Below, piece by piece: positions 1-5,555 of a DNA stretch of 27,717 bases (position 1 is the first letter of the stretch; each line of letters starts with the position of its first letter). The DNA lies in IMG/VR virus record IMGVR_UViG_3300025898_000032, positions 1-27,717 of that record; one strand, given 5' to 3'. The position numbers were made by a program, and so were the translations under genes. This stretch comes from a virus. Under the pieces are notes generated by a model, which saw only the letters and a program-made list of their open reading frames with translations, searched no databases and was not told where the DNA came from.

Positions 1-2
1 CC

Positions 3-278
3 CACCCCGAACCCGTCACCTGGGATGAGGACGCCTACCGCGAGGCCGCCACCGTGACCGGCCCGGTCTGCGCCGAGTGCTCCTTCTGGGACCACGACGC
101 GCGCCGTCGGGTGCAGGTTCGCCACGCCTCCGCCGCCTCAATTCGCGAGTGCCACGCCAAGGCTCGAGACGCCCAGGCTCAGGCGCGGGCCGACCTCGAG
201 GCGGAGCGCCTCGTGGAGCGCTTCTTCGAGGAGCGCGGCGGCTCAGACCACGACCCATACGAGCGCGACCGGTTCTGA
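3..278 (+). CDS. Small Cys-containing protein, 5' end outside window
   Basis: The frame is open to the left edge, so the gene probably starts outside the window. An internal GTG at 54 would give a 74-residue protein, but the residues before it look like ordinary protein. The visible part carries a CAEC pair followed by DHD and later a RECH motif, a spacing that could bind one zinc ion. The C-terminal half is Ala/Arg/Glu-rich and probably helical. It is one of only two convincing + strand genes here and ends ten bases before the palindrome at 288. I do not recognise the family; a small zinc-binding phage protein is the most I would say. Confidence 0.55.
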   Translation, partial: HPEPVTWDEDAYREAATVTGPVCAECSFWDHDARRRVQVRHASAASIRECHAKARDAQAQARADLEAERLVERFFEERGGSDHDPYERDRF

Positions 279-287
279 GAGAGTCCG

Positions 288-321
288 CCAGGCTCAGGGG
301 TTTACAAACCTCTGAGCCTGG
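288..321. promoter_or_regulatory. Long imperfect palindrome over the ADP-ribosyltransferase promoter
   Basis: The arms 288-302 and 307-321 pair over 15 positions with a single G.T wobble (298 with 311) and a 4-base centre. The right part overlaps the -35 box and the spacer of the promoter at 301-329. It could be a repressor operator, or a terminator stem for the gene ending at 278. No T-run follows on either strand, which favours the operator reading. Confidence 0.55.
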
Positions 322-329
322 TGTAGGCT
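301..329 (+). promoter_or_regulatory. Predicted sigma70-type promoter for the ADP-ribosyltransferase gene
   Basis: TTTACA at 301-306 differs from the -35 consensus at one position. TAGGCT at 324-329 fits the actinobacterial TANNNT -10 pattern. The spacer is exactly 17 bases. Transcription would begin near 336, about 50 bases before the ATG at 386. The promoter is embedded in the palindrome 288-321 and overlaps the palindrome 327-338. Confidence 0.5.
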
Positions 330-338
330 GGTACCAGC
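327..338. promoter_or_regulatory. Perfect 12-bp palindrome at the -10/start region
   Basis: GCTGGTACCAGC reads the same on both strands and begins inside the -10 box. A protein bound here would block initiation. A chance palindrome of this length is possible in isolation, but it lies next to the longer palindrome at 288-321. Confidence 0.4.
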
Positions 339-340
339 AG

Positions 341-375
341 CAAGGAACAAGGAACAAGGAACCAGGAACCGGAAG
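341..375 (+). repeat. Five tandem 7-base units in the ADP-ribosyltransferase leader
   Basis: The units are CAAGGAA three times, then CCAGGAA and CCGGAAG. The first four contain the Shine-Dalgarno-like core AGGAA. The array runs directly into the ribosome binding site AAGGA at 373-377, eight bases before the ATG at 386. Gain or loss of units would change the leader without touching the reading frame. Confidence 0.75.
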
Positions 376-385
376 GACCGAGTCG

Positions 386-1261
386 ATGACCGCGACGCTC
401 ACCTCCCAGCTCGTCTTCACCACCCTCGCCGGCAAGGTTGCCAGCCCGGGCACCGTGGCCGTGACCGACCTCGGCGTGAAGGCAACCGGCCAGGTCATCG
501 TCAAGGCCACGCAGGTGGTCATCGCCTCCCTCGGGCGGCAGCCGCACCCCACCCGGGTCGGCACCACGATCTTCACCGCCATCCACATCGACGGCACCCA
601 GGTCTACCAGGACGTCTACAAGCGCGAGGCCCTGGCGGCCATCGTCAAGCACCACAACCAGCTCGTCGCCACAGCTGACGTTGTCGCCGTCACGCACGGT
701 CCGGTCGTCCTCCGCCCCGGCGAGCTCTCCGGCAAGCAGGTTCGGCAGGCGATCGACCACCCCAAGCTGAGCGGCAGCGAGGTGTACGCGCTCTCCAACT
801 ACACCGGCCCCGGCTACCGGTCGATGAACGCGCACGTCCTCAAGGGCGACGCCAGTGACGCCAGCGAGTACACCCGGGAGCACGTCAAGCACCTCGCGGC
901 GGCGATCGAGCGCTCGGTCGTCACCAAGCCCATCGCGCTCCTCCGCACGTTCCCGGCGCACACCGCCCTCCGGGTGTTCGGCGAGGTAGGATCGCAGGTG
1001 GGCGGCACGTTCACCGAGCAGCGGTTCACGTCCACAACCACCGCCGGCCACGCCTTCCCGGCGTTCGGACCGGTCCAGGTCCACTACCACGTCCGTCCCG
1101 GCGCCCGGGCCCTGGACGTCAACCGCCACAGCGGTGGCAATCACCACGACGAGTACGAGGTGATCATGCCTCCCGGGCAGAGCTACCGCATCCTCGCCGA
1201 CCGGCTGGTCAGCGGCACCCGAGTCATGGAGATGGAGACGATCACCGATGAGCCTAGCTGA
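386..1261 (+). CDS. Putative mono-ADP-ribosyltransferase
   Basis: This 291-residue protein has the layout of an R-S-E class ADP-ribosyltransferase, which moves ADP-ribose from NAD+ to a target protein. A candidate NAD-binding Arg is R187 (LLRTFPA), preceded by a helix-forming segment with SNYTGPGYRSMN at 137-148. The STS-like motif is S216-T217-T218 (RFTSTTT). The ExE motif is E256-Y257-E258, followed by IMPPGQSYRI, typical of the exoenzyme family. The first 125 residues match nothing I know. The ATG at 386 is preferred because AAGGA precedes it by eight bases; the frame extends upstream but crosses the promoter. Phage enzymes of this fold (T4 Alt, ModA) modify host proteins; here it stands alone rather than fused to a capsid protein. 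The target is unknown. Confidence 0.72.
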   Translation: MTATLTSQLVFTTLAGKVASPGTVAVTDLGVKATGQVIVKATQVVIASLGRQPHPTRVGTTIFTAIHIDGTQVYQDVYKREALAAIVKHHNQLVATADVVAVTHGPVVLRPGELSGKQVRQAIDHPKLSGSEVYALSNYTGPGYRSMNAHVLKGDASDASEYTREHVKHLAAAIERSVVTKPIALLRTFPAHTALRVFGEVGSQVGGTFTEQRFTSTTTAGHAFPAFGPVQVHYHVRPGARALDVNRHSGGNHHDEYEVIMPPGQSYRILADRLVSGTRVMEMETITDEPS

Positions 1262-1327
1262 GCGCATGGGTCTCACGCCCGAGGCGATCCGGTGGGGTCG
1301 CCGCGGGTGGGGCCGGAAGACGGGAAA

Positions 1328-1362
1328 CGAGCCCCACCCCCGCGGTGAGGAGGTGGGGCTCG
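1328..1362. terminator. Hairpin terminator between convergent genes
   Basis: CGAGCCCCACC at 1328-1338 pairs perfectly with GGTGGGGCTCG at 1352-1362, an 11-bp GC-rich stem with a 13-base loop. It lies between the stop of the + strand gene (1261) and the stop of the last minus-strand gene (1381), so it can serve both. There is no U-tract on either side, which is common for high-GC actinobacterial and phage terminators. Confidence 0.7.
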
Positions 1363-1380
1363 AGGTGACGAGCGAGCCGG

Positions 1381-1752
1381 TCAGCTCGCCGGCGGGCCGC
1401 CGCGCAGGGTCGCCGCCGGCGTCAGGTTCTGACGAAACAGCAATCCCAGCACCGCGGACGCCACCGCGGTGATCGCGCCGATCACGGTGGGCGGCAGGTT
1501 CAGGCCGAACGCGGCCACGGCCTGCGCGACCGTGGCCAGCGCGCCGGTCACGACGGAGACGGCCACGGGGCGCGCCTGGACGGCGGTGACGATCGCGGTC
1601 AGGGCGGTCGTGATGGTGGTGACGGTCGCGGTCTGAGTCCCGTCGAGGTTCAGCAGGAAGGCGAGCACGGTGGCCACCCCACCGTTCACCGCCCAGGCCA
1701 CCACGGCTGGCTCGTAGGCCAGCAGCTCCCTGAGCTTGGTCAGCAGGTTCAT
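1381..1752 (-). CDS. Holin-like membrane protein
   Basis: The protein has 123 residues and about four hydrophobic stretches (roughly 16-36, 41-60, 62-86 and 88-106), with a short charged N-terminus (MNLLTKLREL) and an Arg-containing tail. Segments such as AWAVNGGVATVLAFLL and ARPVAVSVVTGALATV recall small holin-like membrane proteins encoded beside lysins in actinophages. It is the last gene of the late operon and follows the cysteine protease after a 41-base gap. A weak purine-rich stretch (GAGAAAGAGAG) precedes the ATG. The likely role is permeabilising the inner membrane to release endolysin, inferred from topology and place. Two other membrane proteins in this region compete for the holin role. 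Confidence 0.6.
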   Translation of the reverse strand: MNLLTKLRELLAYEPAVVAWAVNGGVATVLAFLLNLDGTQTATVTTITTALTAIVTAVQARPVAVSVVTGALATVAQAVAAFGLNLPPTVIGAITAVASAVLGLLFRQNLTPAATLRGGPPAS

Positions 1753-1793
1753 CGGTTGGTCTCGCTCTCTTTCTCGCTCGGATCGTTCCTCGA

Positions 1794-2621
1794 TCAGACG
1801 ACGAACTGCTTGTAGTCGACGTAGCCGGCGAGGCGCTGCAGGGTCGACAGGTGCAGCCGGTACGAGCCCTTGTCGCCCCAGCTGGCGCCCCACGAGTTGC
1901 GGACCCGGACCACGCAGGCCTCGAGGTCGAGCTTCCGCTCGGTGGCCCACGCGACCCGCTCCGCGGCGCTGACGCAGGTCTCGTGGCCGCCCGCGACCCC
2001 GGAGTTGAGGGCGCGCTGCAGGTCCTCCACGGTGCCGTTGCCGTCGACGAAGCCCTGCGCGTCCGGCTCCATCCACGCGTTGAACCACGGTGAGCCCATG
2101 ATGACGGTGCCGCCCTGCAGCAGGGACACGAGGCCGTGCACGTCGTGGGCGGTGCGGTGGCCCTTGATGAGGCCCTGGGTCTCGAGCTCGTGGCAGACAT
2201 AGAGGCCGGTAGAGCCGCAGTCGGTGGGCGGCCACTCCTGGGAGGGATCGCCGGTCTGGTACGTGACCGAGTGGTAGAGCTTGATCGCGAACTCCTCGTT
2301 CGCGACCGGGTCGGTGAGGGACAGGCCGGCGTCGGTGACCGCCTGCGCGCCGACCCGCGTGAACAGGTGACCAGCCAGGGACACGGTGCCGGCGTTGCAG
2401 GTGCACGAGCCGAGCGCGTCGACGTCCGGGGAGCCGGGGACGAGCTGGCTGGTGTGGATTCCCTGCGCGAGCAGGTCCTCCTGGTCGAGCACGGGAACGG
2501 GCGGCTCGTGGTCGACCTCCACGAGCGGCTCACCGCGGTGGAAGTGCAGCGTCTCGAGCCGGAGCGGCTCAGCGACCTGGTAGCGGCCGAACTTGGTGCG
2601 GGTGGTGCCGTTGTACGTCAC
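1794..2621 (-). CDS. Papain-family (C1A-like) cysteine protease
   Basis: This 275-residue protein has all three parts of a C1A catalytic triad in order. C73 lies in LGSCTCNAG (compare LGSCTANA in bacterial C1A-like peptidases), H213 in AGGHETC, and N242 in RVRNSWGASWGDKGSY, the hallmark Asn motif. Further cysteines (75, 135, 143, 216, 236) could form disulfides. There is no signal peptide, so it is either cytoplasmic until lysis or a virion passenger. The GTG start at 2621 overlaps the upstream TGA (GTGA), with AGGA eight bases before it. It sits between two small membrane-protein genes, next to the endolysin. It may cleave host cell-envelope protein, cross-links or a phage protein; the substrate is not visible from sequence. 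Confidence 0.82.
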   Translation of the reverse strand: MTYNGTTRTKFGRYQVAEPLRLETLHFHRGEPLVEVDHEPPVPVLDQEDLLAQGIHTSQLVPGSPDVDALGSCTCNAGTVSLAGHLFTRVGAQAVTDAGLSLTDPVANEEFAIKLYHSVTYQTGDPSQEWPPTDCGSTGLYVCHELETQGLIKGHRTAHDVHGLVSLLQGGTVIMGSPWFNAWMEPDAQGFVDGNGTVEDLQRALNSGVAGGHETCVSAAERVAWATERKLDLEACVVRVRNSWGASWGDKGSYRLHLSTLQRLAGYVDYKQFVV

Positions 2622-2926
2622 GCGGGTGGTCCTGTCTGATCGTTGATCCCGAGGTGGTTGTGAACGGCGTCGAGCTTGTCGCCGTGGGCGTCGAGCTTGG
2701 CGTCGTGGTTCTGCTGTCGGTCTGCGATCAGCTGCTGGCCGACCATGATCACGCTGAGCATGACGAGCTGGATGAAGGTCTGCGACAGCCACTGCACGTA
2801 GTCCGGGAGCTGGCTCGAGCCGTAGGGGAAGCCCACGATCGCGAGCGCGACGAAGACGTACGCGCACCACATGGTGCCCACCAGGTCAGTGATCTTGACC
2901 GCGAGCCACTCGTTGACGCGTCTCAC
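2618..2926 (-). CDS. Two-pass membrane protein with coiled-coil tail, holin/antiholin candidate
   Basis: The 102-residue protein begins with an amphipathic stretch (MRRVNEWLAVKITDLVG). Two hydrophobic segments follow, about 17-36 and 48-66, and then a polar helical tail with DAKLDAHGDKLDAV. The size and topology suit a class II holin or a regulatory partner. It is placed between the endolysin, from which it is separated by four bases, and the cysteine protease, with which it shares a GTGA overlap. The GTG at 2926 has only a weak upstream ribosome binding site, so expression may rely on coupling. No specific family is recognised with confidence. Confidence 0.55.
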   Translation of the reverse strand: MRRVNEWLAVKITDLVGTMWCAYVFVALAIVGFPYGSSQLPDYVQWLSQTFIQLVMLSVIMVGQQLIADRQQNHDAKLDAHGDKLDAVHNHLGINDQTGPPA

Positions 2927-2930
2927 CGGG

Positions 2931-3839
2931 TCACGCCTGGGCCACGACCGTGGTGACGCCGCTGCCGACGTCCGTGATCTTCCAGCTGCCGGGCACGGTG
3001 ACGTCGACCGCGGCGCCGCTGATCGCGACGCCGGTGACGTTGACCAGGCGGGGCGTGTCGACGCCGACCCGGGAGATCCGAACCCACTCGGCGAGCGTGG
3101 CCTGCTCCACCCACACGCCGTCGCCGCTCGCGCCCTTGACGGTCGTGGGGTAGGCGGCGAGCAGGTCGGCGCGCTCCGCGGCGGTCGCGAGGCCGACGTA
3201 CACGCCGAACTCGTCGCGCCACACGCCGAACGGGAAGAGCGAGTTGCCGTCGTTCACGTCCGTGACGGCCGACGCCATGAACAGCACGGGACTGGGTGCC
3301 ACGTCATCATCTCCCTGGTTGTCGTTGGGGCTCGGCGCGGGGTCGACGCCGGGCCAGTAGTCGGCGACGATCGACTCGTCCCAGTGGCCGCCCGGCGTGT
3401 CGGTGAACTGGTGAGCCACCGCCCCGACCGGGATGACCGGCTCGCCGCTCACGTCGGTGGGTGAGGGATAGCCAGAGATCCAGTAGGTCGGCTGAGGCAC
3501 GCCGCGGTCGTGGAACGCGGCCTGGCACGCGCCCCAGTTGAAGTAGCCGCAGTAGACGACCGGGTTCGGGTGCCCCGCGGCGCGGCGCGCCTCCACCCAG
3601 TCGACGGCCTGGTCGGCCGTGGCGTCCCCCGTCTCCCGATCGATGACGTCCCCGTCGTTGGTGCTCGAGAACACCGCGACCCGCACGTGCTGGCTCCCCG
3701 GGAAGCGGTCCCAGCCAGCCGCTGGCCACGCGTAGGCGCCGTCGATGTAGCCGGCAACCAGGGCCCACGGCTCCCCGGTCTGCGGGTCACTCACGGGGAT
3801 GTCGGTGGGGGTGATGGAGTCCGCCATGCGTCTGGTCAC
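2931..3839 (-). CDS. Endolysin with GH25-like muramidase domain
   Basis: The protein has 302 residues. Residues about 25-163 look like a GH25-type lysozyme fold: a first strand VAGYIDGAYAW with D33, an acidic DxE pair at D67/E69 (VIDRE) and a closing HQFTD...WDESIVADYW segment (143-162). Such enzymes cleave the peptidoglycan glycan chain. A linker rich in Pro, Asn and Asp (165-183) leads to a C-terminal domain of about 120 residues that I cannot name and that may bind the cell wall. GTG at 3839 is chosen over ATG at 3827 because AGGAGG at 3848-3853 lies eight bases upstream and the GTGA overlap matches its neighbours. No signal peptide is seen, so export would need a holin. Confidence 0.7.
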   Translation of the reverse strand: MTRRMADSITPTDIPVSDPQTGEPWALVAGYIDGAYAWPAAGWDRFPGSQHVRVAVFSSTNDGDVIDRETGDATADQAVDWVEARRAAGHPNPVVYCGYFNWGACQAAFHDRGVPQPTYWISGYPSPTDVSGEPVIPVGAVAHQFTDTPGGHWDESIVADYWPGVDPAPSPNDNQGDDDVAPSPVLFMASAVTDVNDGNSLFPFGVWRDEFGVYVGLATAAERADLLAAYPTTVKGASGDGVWVEQATLAEWVRISRVGVDTPRLVNVTGVAISGAAVDVTVPGSWKITDVGSGVTTVVAQA

Positions 3840-4270
3840 GTGGTCAACCTCCTGACGAGCTTGGACGCCTCGTAGTCGGCGGCCGCGAGCACGTGCACCC
3901 CGCCGTGGCCGCGGTGGTGCGTCTGGCAGAGCAGGGTGAGGTTCTCGTCCCCGTCGAGCCACGCGCCGACCCCGGCCGTCGTGACGCCGGGCCACTGCTC
4001 CTCGAGCAGTGCCGCGTCGGCGCCGTTCAGGAGCGCGAACTCGAGGTGCGTGTGGTGTGCCTCGAGCGGGTGGGCGCCGTCGCACTCCGAGGCGTCACCG
4101 TCCCGGAACTGAGCCGCGAAGTCGCAGTGATACGTGCCGGCCTCGCGGCGGCGGCGCTTGTATTCCTCGAACTCGGCGCGGTGCGGGTCCTCGGCGCGGG
4201 GCTCGTGTGCCGGGTAGTGAACCACGTAGGAGTGGGTCACCCGCTGGTCGTGAGCTGGGACGTCGGTCAC
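3836..4270 (-). CDS. HNH endonuclease-like protein
   Basis: The 144-residue protein carries an HNH-type zinc-and-metal signature. SECDGAHPLEAHHTHLEF at 62-79 supplies C63, H72, H73 and H75. N110 lies in DGDENLTLLC, and C115-H118-H119-H122 form LLCQTHHRGH near the end. HNH proteins nick or cut DNA, and phage versions often help packaging beside terminase, or are homing enzymes. Here it is inside the lysis region, with GTGA overlaps on both sides, so it is a fixed operon member rather than a loose insertion. GGAG/GAGG precedes the GTG start. Whether it is catalytic cannot be judged by eye; the central N110 and the doubled His support it. Confidence 0.65.
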   Translation of the reverse strand: MTDVPAHDQRVTHSYVVHYPAHEPRAEDPHRAEFEEYKRRRREAGTYHCDFAAQFRDGDASECDGAHPLEAHHTHLEFALLNGADAALLEEQWPGVTTAGVGAWLDGDENLTLLCQTHHRGHGGVHVLAAADYEASKLVRRLTT

Positions 4271-4671
4271 CGGGTCACCCGCCTCTCCGCTCGCTGCGGC
4301 CGCTCGAGGTCGGTCACGCGGCGGTCGAGGTCGTCGACGACGCCGCGGATGTGGTTGAGGTGACCGTCGACGCGACCCACGACGTCCTTGACCGACTTGC
4401 CACCGTTGGGGTTGAGCTCCGTCTCGACGGCTGCGACCCGGCCCTCGATGCACCTGAGGGCGCTGTCCTGCTGGGACAGGCGCTCCATGACGCCGGGACG
4501 ATGCGGGACGCCGGGGCGCGCCTCCGCGCCGTTCCAGTCCTCGAGAAAGAAGTCGAACTTCGCGTTGAACTTCCGGATCTTGCGGAGGACCCACGCACCG
4601 CCACCGACGAACGCGATGGAGCCAGCTCCGAGGCCCCCGATGATGGACGCCACGGTGTTGAAGTCGGTCAT
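4267..4671 (-). CDS. Membrane-anchored coiled-coil protein (DUF2746-like)
   Basis: The 134-residue protein has one N-terminal Gly-rich membrane segment (about 8-30) followed by basic residues RKIRKF. Next come a RPGVMERL segment and ELNPNGGKSVKDVV at 85-97, and a heptad-like helix to the end. This arrangement, especially the NPNGGKS motif after a single membrane anchor, recalls the small membrane proteins (DUF2746 group) near lysis genes of actinophages. It is the first gene of the lysis region and overlaps the HNH gene by GTGA. GAGGGAG lies upstream of the ATG. A holin, spanin-like or regulatory role is possible; none is shown by sequence. Confidence 0.55.
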   Translation of the reverse strand: MTDFNTVASIIGGLGAGSIAFVGGGAWVLRKIRKFNAKFDFFLEDWNGAEARPGVPHRPGVMERLSQQDSALRCIEGRVAAVETELNPNGGKSVKDVVGRVDGHLNHIRGVVDDLDRRVTDLERPQRAERRVTR

Positions 4672-4710
4672 GCTGGCTCCCTCACTGCTGGGTTTTTCGG
4701 GTGGGTCTTC

Positions 4711-4998
4711 TCACGCGCTGTACTGCCGCGTGAAGACGCCGTTCTGCACGATCGAGAAGCCAGCCGAGAGGGCGGGCGTCTCGTTTGAGTAGGCCGGCTG
4801 TGAGACGAGCCAGTCGGTCGGGTGAACGACGTTCATGAACATCTCGTTGCCGACCTGGCACGTCGACGCGACGTTGGTCACGGTGTTCGTGAACACCGAC
4901 CAGCTGTTCCCGATAACGGTCTGAAGCTCAGCCGCGTTGGTGCCGGTGTACTGAACTGCCTCTACCGTTCCGAGAAGGGTGTGATTGCTCGCGGGCAC
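4711..4998 (-). CDS. Small conserved-type phage protein, function unknown
   Basis: The 95-residue protein begins with a TVEAVQYTG segment (11-19) and then NAAELQTVIG. It has a central PTDWLV (60-65) and ends FSIVQNGVFTRQYSA. This order matches a family of small phage proteins with an AIQWTGDN-like start, a PGDW-like turn and a final F..Y strand, whose role is unknown. The GTG start at 4998 has AGGAGAGG upstream. It lies between the C1q-like tail protein (12-base gap) and the lysis genes (39-base gap). The resemblance is from memory of the pattern and untested. Confidence 0.5.
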   Translation of the reverse strand: MPASNHTLLGTVEAVQYTGTNAAELQTVIGNSWSVFTNTVTNVASTCQVGNEMFMNVVHPTDWLVSQPAYSNETPALSAGFSIVQNGVFTRQYSA

Positions 4999-5010
4999 GG
5001 TTTTCCTCTC

Positions 5011-5547
5011 CTAGGCGTGGATCCACATGACGAACATGGTGCTCGTGTTGTTGGAGCCGTTCTGAGTGCTGAGGCTGCCGCCGGACGTCTGCGTGCCGAG
5101 CAGCTCGACGTAGTCGTTGACGCTGACCTGCGTCATGACCGTCGTGGCGGGAACGTTGGTGTTGACGCCGCCGGCGGTGTTCGTGGGCAGGATGATCTGA
5201 CTGCCGATGAGGAGCGACGACCCGTTGAGCCGCAGGGTAGCGGCTCGGGCACCCGTGGCGTTTGGCTGCCACGCGGTGCTGCCGCCGATGAGGTAGGTGC
5301 CGGCTACCTGAAACGTGTAGCGCGTGTTGTTGGTGACGGTGCTGTGACCGTTGTACGTGTCGATGAGCGAGCCATCGAGCACGATGGGCGTCGCCGACCC
5401 GCTGCCGACGCTCTGTGGGTTGATCTGGTACAGCGACGCGATCGGCGGGTTCTCGAGAAACGAGATGCCGCTGTAGAAGGTGTTGATGTTGTCCGCGGTG
5501 ACGACCTCGCCGACCACGAACTGGTGAGGCACGGGAACGCTGGCCAT
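5011..5547 (-). CDS. C1q-like tail or fibre protein
   Basis: In this 178-residue protein the N-terminus (VPHQFVVGEVVTADNINTF) resembles the attachment segment found at the start of phage fibre proteins. Residues about 70-178 have the strand order of a C1q/TNF-like jelly roll: TRYTFQVAGTYLIGGS, then RAATLRLNGSSL, then VSVNDYVELLGTQTSGGSL, ending STMFVMWIHA. Such domains form trimeric tips on phage virions. The gene follows the large minor tail protein by eight bases and has AGGAG before its ATG. It is probably displayed on the virion and may contact the host; ligand unknown. Confidence 0.65.
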   Translation of the reverse strand: MASVPVPHQFVVGEVVTADNINTFYSGISFLENPPIASLYQINPQSVGSGSATPIVLDGSLIDTYNGHSTVTNNTRYTFQVAGTYLIGGSTAWQPNATGARAATLRLNGSSLLIGSQIILPTNTAGGVNTNVPATTVMTQVSVNDYVELLGTQTSGGSLSTQNGSNNTSTMFVMWIHA

Positions 5548-5555
5548 GGGATCTC

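Noticed and set aside
77-385. Upstream extension of the ADP-ribosyltransferase frame
   Set aside because: The extra residues are Arg/Gly-rich, overlap the preceding gene in another frame and cross the promoter and palindrome; the ATG at 386 has a proper ribosome binding site.
1248-1472. Short + strand frame starting inside the ADP-ribosyltransferase stop (74 codons)
   Set aside because: It runs through the terminator hairpin and antisense into the holin-like gene, and its composition becomes Pro/Arg/Ser-rich and random after about 30 codons. The ATG has only a distant GGAG. A real coupled gene is not fully excluded.
302-2533. Long minus-strand frame spanning the left region
   Set aside because: It runs antisense through the ADP-ribosyltransferase gene and out of frame through the protease and holin genes, with Arg/Ser-rich composition.
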